The translations under genes were made by a program, and so were the position numbers. From Ditylenchus dipsaci (Eukaryota > Nematoda > Chromadorea > Rhabditida > Anguinidae), in NCBI GenBank assembly GCA_004194705.1, contig SADC01000136.1, forward strand, positions 62,001 through 126,000: a stretch of DNA of 64,000 nt, given 5' to 3'. Positions 12,494 to 27,100 of this stretch are shown in pieces. The notes under the pieces are model-generated. The model made no database searches. It was not told the origin of the DNA and saw only the letters and a list, made by a program, of their open reading frames with translations. The stretch's first letter is position 1. Every line of letters starts with the position of its first letter.

Positions 12494-15137
12494 TCAACTC
12501 ACTGGAATGAACTTTAGAACATCTGGGAGGTAGTGGAGGGTTACTGGTCTCCCATTCAAGGGTACCAACACCACCGACGAATTAGGCGACTCCATGGCCA
12601 TCATCATGTCACTCAACGAGTTGGTGGAGAACCTTAAAGAGGAGCAGGCTGAATTCTCCCTCAAAGCTGTCAACATGGTCTGCTGCACTTCCTGAGGGTC
12701 GGACTCGTTGGTGTGGCTGGATGCCCTCCTCAGCAGTCCACCACTGCTCCCACTGCTTTTCTTGTAGGGTGTGGAGTGGGTGGAAGATGGGCCTGGCACT
12801 GGAGTACTGGATCCGCCACTTTTGCTGGACTTGCTGGTGTTTCCGGCTTTGCGAAGAATGGCGGCAGCACTAGGCACATGTCTGAACAACACATTGCCAC
12901 TAAGGGTGGGAGTGGTCACACTGCCACTACAGGATGAGGATATGCTGGAGGTGGATGCAGAAGAAGGGTGTCGCAAGGCTTCTTCTGTGTGTTCAGGCAT
13001 GGCTGACAGGGAGACACTCCTTTCTTGGTGTATACTACCTCCTTGAAGGTGCAGTGAGGAGGTGGAGATCGAGCTGTAAAAATATTATTTATTTTTTGTA
13101 ATTACCTAAGTTGTACTGCGCATGATCTAACTGGTGAAAAATTCATGAAAAAATATGACAAGAAAGTTAGACTAGAAAAATACAGCCAAGTGCCGAAAAC
13201 CGCCCACCACCACTCAAGTTCGATCCCTCCATTGGGTCCAATATTTTTTACCCTTCCTCGATATGAAAAAAAAATTGCCAGTGTCTTTGAAAAGTCTAGT
13301 TCTGAAAAATGTTGATTTTAAATTGAACTTTGCACTGGACTATAGTTCTCAAAAACATCAAATATGATGATATCATCAAAATTCGGTTTTTTTACTTCAA
13401 ACACCTCTTTTCATATTTTTTGTTTTCTTATCTCATATTTTTTCACCCCGTCTTGTAGCTGAGATTATTTTCTATCAATTAAGTGGTCAAACACTCTTGT
13501 TAGAAATAATTTTTGAGGAAATCACAGCAAAAAAAAGTAAAAACCATGTTTTTTACCTCGGTGTTTTAGTGGGTTTTTACCTCTTTTTTGGTGTGATTTC
13601 CCCAAAAATTATTTTCAACTGGGGTGTTTGACCACTTAATCGATAGAGAAAAATCTCAGCTACAAGACGGGGTGAAAAAATATGAGATAAGAAAACGAAA
13701 TATGTCAAAAGACGTGTTTGAAGTAAAAAACGTGAAAACACCAAAATTTGATGATATCATCAAATTTGATGTTTTTGAGAACTATACACTCGACTTCAAA
13801 CTATTGCTCATAAAATTGTAATCGCTAAAAAAAAAATAACGTAGATGCATTTGGTCTAGGCTGTTGAATCTGCGGTTTTCTGCACTTTACTAGAAAGAAA
13901 TTTTAGCGTATAATTACAAATTGGCTGTAAGTGAATTGCAGCGGTAAAACTGTGAATTTCAACGGTAAATTAATTTTTTTCAACGGTATTTTCAAATTTG
14001 CCATAAAACAATGAAATTCAACGGTAAATTTGTGAAATTCAGCGGTAAATTTATCGTTAAGTCAACTTCACAGTCCGTTGCCTCATAGAAATGACCCCAA
14101 GGTTAAATAGTTGGTGCAAAGCATAAATTTTGTTTCAGATGAAATCCTTATATTTGATACACAAATAAGACAACGGACTGTGAAGTTGACTTTACGATAA
14201 ATTTACCGCTGAATTTCACAAATTTACCGTTGGATTTCATTGTTTTATGGCAAATTTGAAAATACCGTTGAAAAAAATTAATTTACCGTTGAAATTCACA
14301 GTTTTACCGCTGCAATTCAATTTGAGCCATTACAAATTTCACGATTTTTATACAAAATTCTTAGTGTATTTGATATCTCTAGAGGATATGGCACCAAAAT
14401 ATCCGTAGATCGATGCTGTAGGCAATATCTACTTAAAAACTTTTAGGTTTTTTTTTGGGCGAAACTTTTTTTTGTGGCCGAAAATCTGTTTTTGTGGCTG
14501 GTTTCTTTCTCTTCGCTAATCACCGAAGAGAACGAAACCGCCCACCAAAAGAGATTTTCGGCCGCAAAAAAAGTTTTGCCCATTTTTTGTGTTGCCTTGC
14601 AGATTGACCAAAAAATTAGCATAAATTTTCAAAAGTAGAGGTAAAAAAGTGTCAAGCTTTTTAAAGTGGCCCAAAATTGAAATGCAACTGTGGTTTCAAT
14701 ATCAGGGTGAAAATTTGGTGGTTTTTTTTGGAAATTTCTGGTTTTTTATAAAATAAGATAGACCGAAAAAGGTATTTAGCTCCAGCAGCTTGTGTTATGG
14801 ACATGTAACATAGCCAAACAAAAATTTACTTGTTGGTGGAGATTGTCGCAGTCGCCTCATTATTGCTTGGAGCACTAGAGTTCAAATAAATGGTGGCTCC
14901 TGGAGGTAGGGTGGACGGAGCTTTGCCAAATCTATCCTCTATGCTTCTTCTATAGCCACTAAATATTTGGACTAAAGAATTGTGGAAGTTTTCGTTGCCG
15001 GGACTTTGTTTGGAAGCATGCACATAGAGGGCATACTCCAGAATGGTCACATGTTCACGGAGAAGCGCTTTGAGCAGATTAATAGATTCTCGTTCAGCAA
15101 CACTGCACTGTTTCCAGCATTCCTCAGTGAAAAATGT
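12494..15137 (-). CDS. DOCK exons O-P: end of DHR-2 and Ser-rich tail
   Basis: Exon O (15137-14830) begins [12 protein letters not shown] (DOCK1 AFFTDRYLQEH) and holds [14 protein letters not shown] and [18 protein letters not shown], the last DHR-2 helices. Exon P (13073-12494) is terminal: 193 codons rich in Ser, Thr and Pro, with no DOCK1 similarity beyond composition, ending LKFIPVS then TGA. An unstructured tail for partner binding or phosphorylation is usual for DOCK proteins. Intron 13074-14829 contains three foldback repeats. Confidence 0.82.
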
Positions 15138-18100
15138 CTGAAAGTGAAATAGTTCAATTATTTTTGCTCAATGGTCACGTACAGTTTAACAAAATTGATT
15201 ACTGTCCGTAAAGAAAAAAAGGTAGTGGGTCACTGTTAACAAAATTATCAGAGAAAGGTAAATTAAATTTTGAAATTTGCTTTGATTTTGACTAGGAAGA
15301 GTATTTCCAGACTTCAAATTAGGGTTGGCCCCTCCCCGTGATTTTCGATGAGGGGAGATATTTCACGGAATTTTTTATGTGGGGATGACGCACGCGGGTG
15401 GCTAACCCTATATTAGTTTCGAATGCCTTGGCCACAATGAGGGTTCTGTTTTATATCAGATAGTGGAAATCATTAGAGGCTTCTTTTGTAAACTTTGGAT
15501 TTGCCTGGCTACACTCGTGACTTCGAAGAAAATAGCCTTATTTGCTATGTAAAAATGGTGTGATAGAAAGCTTTACCCACTTCGCCATGTCAACACGTCT
15601 GAAATAAAACTTTCAGGCGTTTTACAAAGTCGTGGAGCCTTTTTATCTGCCTAAATTTAAAAAAAAAAATTGAAAAAGTCTCGACGTGAATCATCACTGT
15701 GGAAAAATAACAGTTTTTCACAGAGTTTATATTTCAGTCGCCTTCTTGCTCTTTACAAATCAGGTTGTGTGCTGTCTTCCAAAACTTTCTTCTTGTCTCT
15801 TTTCCTTGTGTCTCAAGCAAAAACAGCAATGCCTGCGGCGAAAACGTATACGTCTGTGTCAAAAGAACCGGTAACCATGTCTCGAGAAACTCAGCAATCT
15901 ACTCAACAATCTGTGGAACCTACGAGTGCGTCGTTTGCTACTACTGTGGCGTCAGTCTCGAGGGAGCCGATGGATCCAGAAGAAGAGATTCCAAGCAAAT
16001 CTGTGCCTTTCTACAAGAATCGAAGAATTTGGTTGATTGTTGCTGTCATCATTGGATTGCTCGTGCTCGTCGGTGTCTTAGTGCTCGTATTGCTCCTAAG
16101 TAAGCCTTTTATTTCATTATATCTTTTCCATCCCTTGATTTTCACTGAAAGCTTTTCAGCCAGGAAAGGTCCGGAGGAAGCCAAGTCTGAACATCAGAAA
16201 AGTGCGAGCGAAGTGACAAGTTCCAATAATGATGTGTCTTCTTCTTACCCGGCTGGTGTCAATACTACATCTTCTGGGAAATCATCCTATTCGTCTACAA
16301 CTTCAACTGCCAGCACGAGTTATGATCCGACTGCTTCCACAACTTCCGGGCCTACTGCAGCTACTGAGTTAACTGTTATTGCGACGATTGAAGCAACGAC
16401 GACCACTACGGAAGCTCCTCCAGTGAACAATGAAGATGTGAATGTCATCGACTCGCTTGAAACAGCTCACAAGGTCGTATTAGCTTTATTAATCTGTCCT
16501 GTAACGTAAACTTTTTAGGGCAAAGTCGTAGTTCACAAGCGCAACTTATTGGGTCTTAAGAAATATTACGGAAATGGAGTCGCGAACGTCTTTTTGGGTG
16601 TGCCGTATGCTCAGCGAATTTCCGAAAAATCCAGATACGACTATGCCACAAACCTTGAAAAAGAGGCAAAGGTGACCAATCGAAATCTCTTTTGGCTCTT
16701 TCACCGATCACATCTATGATTTGTTTAGAACTACAATCGTTCTGCTTTTGGAAATTTCTGTCTGCAGCCAGCGTCGTCTAGCCTGGACTTTCTGACCCAA
16801 AATCATTTTGATGACCAGTTAGTAGGGGTTGAAATGAGCGATGACTGTCTCACGGCCAACATTTTTGCACCATATGTTTGTGAACCTTGTATTTGGTTGA
16901 AGCCTTATCTTTGATTTTAGCAAAGAAAAGTCAGAAATTTGTATCCAGTCTACGTTCACTTCCACGGAGGATTCTTGGTCCGTGGTTCTTCTGCTGAATT
17001 AGGGGATGGCATTATCGACACTCTGGTGGCTCGCGGTATTCTTGTTGTTACTCTTAACTATCGTCTCGGACCAGCTGGTAATTGTTGTAGCAACTCTCGC
17101 CTTACTTATTTTTCTTTTTCAGGGTTTTTGGAAATGCCGGGGTCACAGAAAGGCTATCCGAAACACAGCAAAAATCGAGGGCTTTATGATCAAATGGTTG
17201 CATTAACCTGGATTCGACAAAACATCGGTGCCTTTGGTGGAGACCCTGACAAAATTACAATTGGTGGACAGGGATCTGGAGCTTGCACTGCGGAACTCAT
17301 AGCTACGAGCGAAGATCCCGACCGTAAATTTTTTTTCTGCGTTTTCATTTCACGTGCATTTTTAATTAGTGATGCCCTTCAAACGCGTGATCTTACAAAG
17401 TGGGACCTTAGGGATGTGCATGCAGAATTCTTACGGCCATCAGGAGCAAAGCAGCGGACAGCTTTTCATTGAGAAAGTTGGTGTTCTTTCACTTCTACTT
17501 CAACAGTTCATGATTCTATCTTAGGAATGTCACGATGTCAACTGGGATTCCTGGGTATCTGGTGATATTGATGTCTTGTACGAATCTGCGATGAATAATT
17601 GCGTGAAGAGTCTCGATCTCAAATCCACATCAAAAGTAATTAATTAGGGACTTTGTCATTTGGGTTGATCAAACATCTATCTTTAGTTGACTGCAGACAT
17701 TCCTGCTTGGGAACTTTCGTTGCCGGATAGTATGTTCAAGTTTCCTGCTAACCCGCTGAAAAAGAAAAAGCTCGAAGTACTCATGGGTGTGTCCGACTAT
17801 GCATTCGCTTCGTATGGTATGTTTGACAGCAATAAAGTTGACTTAAGGTGTTACCTCAAAAAATTCAGACCTCCAGCTTAGAAACAGGAGCGATTTCCTT
17901 GTTGTTGTTGCTGGACACAGTCCGCCTGCACAGAGCAATGATGGTCGGAGTTACGTAGAGAGTGCGCTTGAAAAAATTTGCGAAAATTGGAAGCCGGTCA
18001 ACTTTGAGGCCCTCCTTACTCAGATGATCCGTGTGTATAAATTCAGCGTCAATAAGCCATCTAATGAATGGTTCCGTTTCTACCTCAAAGTACTTTTTCG

Positions 18101-21100
18101 TGATGTGCTGATAATCGGAATCAACCTGAAATTTTTTTAGTCGATGACTGATAGTTTGATCGCTACTAGAATTGGAGATCGAGCTAAACAATTGGCTTCT
18201 GCTGGAAATAGTGTGATTGTGTACAGATTCGTCGATGATGGAAGTGCGATTTCGCCATCAGCTCCGCCGTCTGGTGCTGGATCAGGTTGCTGAGCGTGTG
18301 CTTGGATCCAGAGATTAACTTTGTTATTTTTCAGAGTTTCCATACGAAGTTGAGTCGTCCTATCTTTTTTTGCCGCGTCAAGTGTGGGGAACATCTCATG
18401 ACAAGAAGGTCTTCGCCGTCGCTGAAAAGTTAGCAGAGAATTGGGCGAACTTCATTCTCAATGGTAAGTTGGACGGAGTAAATCAAGCCCAGAATCGTTC
18501 AGCTTCTTACGTCAAGATATCCAAAGGAGAGGTTCATGCTATAGAAGAGAACGGTTTCCTCAGCACGTCGGTTCGTGATTTCTGGTATTCAGTCAAAAGT
18601 AAAGCTGGCATCAAACCGAATCCTTGAACCGATTAAGTAGCAGTGGTCATCTTCTCCATAAACGCAGAAACAATCCTCTGTGTAATAAACTGATTTGTAT
18701 GTTCAGTGTGTGCTGAATAAATGTATTTTATTCGTAAATTATAGCTGATGTGTTTTAGTTCTTAACCTTCTTGGAACGGTGAAGTGACCAAGTTCTAATT
18801 TTGATTTGTTTCTTCCATCTGCAAGCTACTTTCACATTTTGTTACGGAGGCTGTACGTTTGACATGGCGTAGATTTGTGAAAAGGAGAGTCGGCAGTCCG
18901 TGACCTGTGCTCTTTGATAATCCCGTTCAACTATCGAATGCAATTTTTTTGTTGGGGTTGGGTCTCGAGAATGACACAGTCATTTTGCCTGTAGTTCAAT
19001 TTGCTTAGATTTTTTTTTGAAACCGCAGTTGCCGTATTTCTTCTAATTGCCGCCCCGGGGCGGCAATTAGAAGCATGCATTTTTTTCAAACTTCAAGTAT
19101 TACAAAACTCGTGTTTTAATTTAGTGTTTGAGCTGTGTAAAATGTGCCTGTTAGATTTTTGAAATCCCTCGCAGGCGCTTTTTAGATAGCCCGTACAGTA
19201 GAGACAGAAACGGGACGGGATCCCGTCGGGATCCCGATCCCGCCCGAGCCGATTTCGGGCCAAAATCCCGTCCCGAAATCCCGCCCGATCATTTCTAAAA
19301 ATCCCGATCCCGAAATTCGGTGAATCCCGAGCGACAATTTCAGGCCTTTTTTGTTCGAAAACCACCAATTTTCCACTTTTTCATTTAAAAAATTTCATCC
19401 AAATTAAAAAATTTTATAATTTTTTCTTTTATATGATTTTCGCGGAATTTTCGGGTTGTTTTTATTTGATTAATTTTTCTAAAGTAGCCATATAGAGTTT
19501 CACCCATTAATAATATGGACGAGCATTTCTCGGTATTTCTCCAATGGTATTGTTTTGATAAAAATATGGGCAACGGGGCAGCCGACGATTGCGCCACATT
19601 CAAATTGCGCCAATGCAGATTGCACCACTGCAAATTGCGCCACTGCAAAATGCGCCAAAATCGAATTGCGCCACTGCAAATTGCGCTATTACAACCCTGC
19701 CAATTTCTGGTCATTTTACTGAAATTGATCATTGAAGGACATGAAAACAGTCACCCCTAATACTGGAAGGGAACAAAATCCGTTGAGATCAGATTAAAAA
19801 CACATTTGCTTAACTTTAATTAGAGTATATAGTGGCGCAATTTGATTTTGGCGCAATTTGCAGTGGCGCAATCTGATTTTGGCGCAATTTGATTTTGGCG
19901 CAATTTGCAGTGGCGCAATCTGCATTGGCGCAATTTGAATGTGGCGCAATCTGAATTGGCGCAATTTGAAATGGCGCAATCGTCGGCTGCCCGGGCAACG
20001 AGAGACAGCGCCATTTCAGATTGCGCCATTTCAAATTGCGCCATATTCAACTTGCGCCACTGCATATTGCGCCAAAATAAAATTGCGCCATTATAAAGCT
20101 TCCAATTGTTGGCCATCTCTCAGAAATTGGTCATTGAAGGACATGAAAACGTGTTGAAAGCACAAGATCCATTAAATAAGTTCAATAGCATTCAATCACA
20201 ATTTTGTGAGAAAATATCTCGAAAAAATAAGCTTGGGGGACCAAGGCAAATGACTGAGGAGTACACTTTGCTTGAGTGAGTGGCTATGCACACCAAACTC
20301 TACTCTTCCTAAAGTCACCTTTAATACCGAATTAGAACAGATTTTGTTAAAATTAGTCTGCAAAATGCATTTGCCTATTTGTGATTACACCAAATAAAGG
20401 CGCAATTTGCAGTGGCGCAATTTGAATACGGCGCAGTTCGCAGTGGCGCAATCTGCATTGGCGCAATTTGAATATGGCGCAATCTGAAATTGCGCTGTCT
20501 CTCGCTGCCCAAAATATCCCTGGATCTGTAGTTCCTAACAAGCTATCAACTAATCCATTGTGGTTAAAAAAATTATTTTTTAATAACAACTAAATGTTTT
20601 CAAGTCATAATATGTTAATCGAATAGCACGTAAAAAAATGAAGCGATAAATGATGATCTAAAATAATTATGATGAGAAAAATCACTAAAAAAATTAGATC
20701 GTATTATTCACAGGTAAATTATTATTAAAATAAAGTAAACTATCAGTAGCAAACCATTTGAGTCGTTTAAAATAACCAAAATTAGAAAAATTTAGCACAT
20801 AGATGCGAATTTTTTTCTGAGTTTACGTTATTTTTAAAATCCCGAAATTTTTTCGGGATCCCGACGGGATCCCGAACTTTATTTTCCAAATTCTGATCCC
20901 GAATTTTTTTCGGCCGAAAATCCCGTCCCGAAATCCCGCCCGAAGGCCTTTTTCTGTCTCTACCGAACACTAAATGCAAACAGGATTATCAGACCACTTG
21001 AAAATAGGGGGGCGGCAATTAGAATTTTTTCACCAGGACGGCCGGCCTTCGGTCCTTATTTTTCATACTTTTCACTGTTCGTCTACCGTCCAGTCCTGAC

Positions 21101-24100
21101 TTTTATTTTTTTCGCCGGCCGTCCGGTTCTCATGGACCACCGGCCGTCTGACGGCCGTCCAAAACGGCTAGAAAACGGTCTGCATATGATAAAGCGGCCT
21201 TAACGAAAAAATTTATTTTATTTATAATTTTTTTTTGATTTATCTGCGACTGCTCAATTTTTCAAAATAATTCAACCGAGTTGTAAGATGAAAGTGAGCG
21301 TGCTTTGAGAAGGTCCTCTTTTATTATAACACGTCGAGCTTTGGTCAGCATTGTAAGGGAAGACAATGAGATACAACAATCAGAAATCGTTTCGATAGCT
21401 CTTTTATCTTTAAAGCTGTCGTAATTCTCCAGACAGTTTAAAACCATTTATGCAGGAAGCAAAGTTTGGAAAAAAGATTAGTGTGTTTTACACATTTGTA
21501 AAAAACTTAGTTTGGTGAAAATATTGACAAGTGTTCGAAAGGGGAATCCTTTCGAACGGACAATGTGACTAGGCATTTTAGCAACTGATCCTCGGCAAAA
21601 CTGCTGTAGATGTTAAAGATTCTTCGAAAAATTCTGTCAAGTCTCTTGAACCTTTGACCTGCTTGTAACTTATTTTCAAATAAAAATTAATGAGAATGTG
21701 TAGGCGTTTCTAAGCCGGCCGTCCTTACTTTTATTTTTCCAGCCGGCCGTCCACCGTCCCGTCCTATAAAAAAATTCGTCCAGCATCATTACCGGCCGTA
21801 AACCGTCTAGTCAAAGCCGGCCCCGGCCGGACGGGACGGAAGAAGGTCCGGGCCCGGAGACTGCGCGGTCACTACGGCTATAGGAAACTTGCCAAATACG
21901 AAATTTGCTGCAACGAAATTCGCCAAAACGAAATTAGCCGAAAAGATAATAGCTCGATCGAAATTTAAACTACATAAGGTTTTTAAAGCCCTTAGCTGTG
22001 TTGTTAGCTAGACCGAATGTGATGCTTTTGGCTGGATCTCAATTTTCCCATTAAATTTAAAAGCATTAAAGCAAGGTAAAAAAAGCCCCTGGCCTAATCG
22101 GAAACGAACTTGAAGAGATGTTCTTGGAAAAGACGGAAAAGTATCGGAAAAGTATCTAGTTTTGAAGATCGTCGCCTACGATGGAAGCTTCAGTGGAGAC
22201 GTTAACAACGCTCGTAAGAAGTAGGATGTCGAGGTCTTTCAGGTACTGTAACTCAGCAATCACTCAGTTTTGTTTGTCTATGAAATTATGTTATCTATCC
22301 TCAAGGTTCTTTTGCAGAAAAAAGGTCTTTACAGTAAGTGGACGGGAAGTGGACCACCTAAAAACCGCTATATAATTAAAGACTAGGTCGAATATAAACT
22401 GTATTTTAGTAGAATTTGTATGGTACACTAGTTATTCGCATTTCAGATGTTCTTCTTTTCGTTGCCGATGGTTGTTTGTTTCTTTTCTGTGCTTGGCTTC
22501 GGAAGGAATTCCGCTCAGTTCTCCTCTTCTTCTTCGCCTCCTTCAAATGATCCAATTGAACAGTTGTTGGTGGATGATGGGCTGTAAGTACTTCGATATT
22601 GGACGACCATGATTGTATTTGTTCACTTGCATTCTAGGGTGATGTCATTTGACAAGCCGAATCTTAAGTTAGCACTCTCTCAGGAGGATATCAACAGCAA
22701 TGAAATCAAACTCGAGGCTCTATGGTCAGGAAGTAGCAAATGTGTTACCGCAGATCGAAACGAAAACCAGTAAGCGGTGGACATTTATGCGTGTATGATG
22801 CGAATGCTTGATCTCTATTTTTCAGGCTAACTCTTGTATATGGAAGTGAAAAGGGCTGCAGCATAGTTATGAAATGGAGTGATGGATATTTTTTCATTGC
22901 GAGTAAGTTCTGTGATATTGTTTTGCCTCGAGGTTCAGCCGATATCATTTGGTTGGATTAGATCTTGTAGTTTGATTCATAAGACGAATTATAACCTTAA
23001 TGAAAAAAATAAGGGATGTATGAAAAGCTATTGATATCCAGACAGTCCTCAGAAGAATTTGATTACCATTGAGTTTTTATTCGATAAAATATCGCTACAT
23101 TTCGGAGAATACAAAATTTGACGCTGGTAGCCAGTTTACCCTTTGCCTCTTTATATTTTTTTTTTCAAAATCACATATTTCACCCTTCGCTTTGCTACTA
23201 GCGTCCACAATTTTGTGGTAGACCAGTTTGTATTTACTGAGATGGTGTGAACGTAGCCTGGTTCAAAACCTCAAGTATAATAATGTTCGACGTAGGACGT
23301 TGACATCCTATCCACGTAGTTTACGCAATTCGATGTAGTTGTCAGACACTTAGAAAGTTATTTGAAAAAGAAAATACTTTATCTGAATAGCTGATAGCCT
23401 GGTTGAGCTTTAAGATGCTTTTTCCTTATGGCCTGTTCACATACTGAGAGTGGGAGTGAGAGTGAGAGTAAGTTGTCATTGTGAACACCCTTACTCTCAC
23501 TCCCACTCTCACTCTCGGGTGTTCACAATGCTTTTTTTCTATTTTGCATTTAACTACCGTATAACCTCTATTAAATGGGCATTCCTACAGTTAACGTTTT
23601 TTAAATTTGCTTTACTTTTTTGACCCCAATATTGTTTACTTTTCGAAACGGACGTCCACTCATTTTGTAGAGCTTCACAAACTCTACAAAATGAGTGGTC
23701 GTCCGTTTCGAAAAATAAACAATATTGGGGTTTAAAAAGCAAAGCAAATTTCCAAAATTATTCTTATATCTTCTTTTAACTCCAAGAGAGTGAAGCTGCT
23801 ATCCTTTCCCAACGCTTGAATCTAATAAGCTGACTGCCCAAATGGGGAGAATTCTATTCCTAAAGAATCGTCATGGCATCCCTGTCATTCATATATTCGT
23901 CCTCAGCTTAGTCCAAAAGAGAAGGAGAAGATTGATGTCATAAAGAACTTCAGCTTTTTTGCCTATTAAAATTCGAATATAGTTCGTTTTTCACAATATC
24001 TGGTCGCAATCTATGTTATTGTGAACAAATTTTAAAATTAAAAAACAAGTAAATTAGTTTAACGCAAAAGGAAAAAGCCTTGTGAACACCCGAGAGTGAG

Positions 24101-27100
24101 AGTGAGGTGCATTGTGAACACCCCTTACTCTCACTCCCACTCTCACTCTCAGTATGTGAACAGGCCATTAGGCCATGATTTGTTATTTTCTCTATATTTT
24201 TTCTGGTGTACATATTGGTAAATCAAACAAAAAACAATTGTCGGTCAACCACCACCAGATTATGTGTTTTTAGATGAAGTTGAAGGTCTTCCGCATAAGA
24301 ATTCGCCCATTGAAATTACTTTGAGCGATCGTCAAGCTATTTTCTCAATTGCTGGTGGTACTCCGAAAACAACGAGTTTGTGCAGCTTGGGCTTCCAACC
24401 GAAAAAGGATGCAGTTCAAGCCTCTTATGCAGAATTCTCAGTGGATAATGTGAAACAAGTGTGCAAACTTCAATTGAAATTCGTAAGTCATTTTTCTCAT
24501 ATTCTCACGTCGAGAATGACTAATCACACAAATGAATTCAGGATTCTCGATATCAAGTCTACAAGCCTCCGGATAAGAAGAATTCAAAGAAGGCTGAAAA
24601 TAATGGGTCTAACAAAGTGATTCTTATCGTCTGCATTTCCGTGGGAGCAGTCTGTGTCACCCTGTAAATTTTTTTGATTTTCATGTTTCTTTTTTATAAT
24701 TAGTTTTTCGCAGGATTATGGCTGGAGTCATCATCTGCTGGTGTAATAAGAAGAACAAGAAAGATGGGCATCCGGAGGAAAACAAGGCAGTGGACGAAGA
24801 ACATGTCATGCCTGTTGCTGTCACTTGCGTTGATAATGTTGCGACTGCAGAAAATACGCATATCTGGACCAAGACTCCAACTATCCCATCGGAGTAAGTT
24901 TTGTCCTAATCAATTATTTTTTTCGGTTTTTGGCTTTACAGCAAGAAGAGATTTACCAAGACTCGTGCCAAGCCAACTCAGCCACCTGAAACGTTGAAAG
25001 AGTCAGTTTTTCTTTTAGAGTACCAAAGTTTTAAGTCGTTTTTTTGCCAAGTTTTAGGCAAAGAAGACTGTCCATCAAGAAAAAGTCAAGAAGCCAGTCG
25101 AGCCGCAAGCTAAGCAGCCAACTATCAAAAAGTCTGAGGTCAAGACGGCTGAATTGCCTAAAATAGAGCCTGCAATCGAGAAGCGAGTGGCAGTGTTGAA
25201 GAAGAAGTCAACGAAGGAGAGATTCATGGTCATGCATCCTGCCATCAGAGAGCATGTGGAAAACCCAGTTGATACTGTCGTAGAAATACCAGAAGAAGAC
25301 AATGATTCGAATTCGCCGGAAACAGTTCGAGTGTTCAGCAGAGTGAAGCACGCTGCGATCAGAGAGCACGGGAAGAAGCTAGCTGGAATAGAAGTAAAGA
25401 ATCTCGGTTCTGGTCCTTCTGGAGACTGGCCTCGGTCTGTTATGGATAGGACGCAGCAGGACTCTCTCAAGGAGCCACCAATATGCATGGGCAAGTCTAA
25501 GTATCAGTGTCAAAAATCAAATAATCCTTGTGCTTTCTCCTATACAAATGTGCTCTTCTATATATTTATTTGTTTGTGGTATTATTCGTGTTTGTTCTGG
25601 CTATTGTGCGTAAATAAAGATATAATTCAGTTTTGCCTAATGTTCTTTTGTTGTGCCTTTCTTTAGATGGAGCACAGAGTGATTTTGATTGGGCTTTCGC
25701 ACTGTCTGATAAAAGAAAGAGCTAAGTTGCTTGTCACCCTTTCAGCCTGCCAGAGACACATAATAACGTTGCCCTTTCTAAAGCTGCTCGTCAATGCATT
25801 TGATAGATTGACGTTTCAGTTAGTTTTGGTTCAAATGAAATATGCAAAAATTTCATCCGTTGGAAATCCACTGGCATACCACTGAACTCTTTCTTATTCG
25901 CTGGTAAACCGATAGATTAGAAAAAGGATTCAATGGATTTGATTACCCTCTCACATTATGTTGGTAATGTGGTAACCTTTCACTAGCAGTTTATGGCATT
26001 CTACTCGATAAAAATTTCCTGCTTCTGTATACTACTAGGTCACCAGATTTTAGGGATTTTTAAAAGTCACAATGTAATTGGGCCCTATATAACCAAAACG
26101 TATCAATCGATAATATAAATTTCTAGACTCTGCCCACCTGATAATTTTTAATACCACCGCCCACATCCGCCTGCACCACACCCCGTATGCATCCACCCAA
26201 ATTCACCAAAAAGTTTTTGAAACCGGTATCCACCAGTTGAGCATTTTCTTTTAGTTTTTCATTCTCTTCTTGCACCTAAACAAATTTTAATCAATTTTAG
26301 TTGAATAGCAATTCAAAAAATGCAAAAAAGCAAACATTTTTAACAGCCACATCTACTGGATTAGCTACCTCTGGCTCGTGCTCATTAACTACTTGGGCAA
26401 ATTTTAGAATATCAGGCAACGGCTTCTCTATGCTAATGTACTTTCGCTTCAACCACATTTGGTGGCATCGTTGGAGTCCATGGCAGTCCACTGAAAATTA
26501 ACTATACCAGATCGCAGGACTACCTAAATATTTCTAAATATTTCCATCCCTTTTCTTTGGTCATTTTTATTTTTTTGTTGTCTTAGTAGCAAAAGTAAAC
26601 CCATACGGTTATGCTCTAATTAAACCAGCTAGATAAATTGGACGCCTATAAAACTGGAGTCTTGACAGGCATTGTAGTATGTGGTGCACTTCGGTGCCTT
26701 TCGATCTCAAAGTCCACAAACAACCATTAATCCAAATATCCCCCACATTCCTGTATTAACTGATCGTGCAGTGGTTGTCCATCTTCCGCTGTGCCGGAAG
26801 AAGGCCTGCCCTTATAAGCTGTGCAGCTGCTTCGGGTAGTATTAGTGGTGGTAGTATTAGTTGGTAGTTATCTGTAGTATTGTATTGTGGTGCTGTCCTA
26901 TCTGATTGCTTGCTCCTTGTAGCTAATAAACTATATTCCCACCAGCTGCATCTGTGGCCAAATAAAGGATCAAAGATTCATCGAACCTCTTCCTTGTTGC
27001 GCAGCTTGGGTAAAGATTTCAATGTTATTACTGCATAAAAGCGCAAGTTTTCGTTAATTTTCAATAATTTTGACAAAAAAATGTAATTTTCGGACTATGG

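Larger units (their letters stand above)
18800..22440. other. Transposon-filled stretch between two nested genes
   Basis: Apart from the two elements listed (19196-20968, 21030-21865), the remaining sequence has no supported gene. A short palindrome GCCGCCCCGGGGCGGC lies near 19048-19063. Confidence 0.5.

Noticed and set aside
12713..13046. Plus-strand ORFs opposite DOCK exon P
   Set aside because: Shadow frames of the Ser-rich minus-strand exon, which is phase-linked to exon O.
24981..25163. Exon 7-8 junction of the type I membrane gene at GA|GTCAGT
   Set aside because: Gives a stop after about 35 codons, whereas TCA|GTTTTT keeps a 200-codon charged frame open; the second was preferred.
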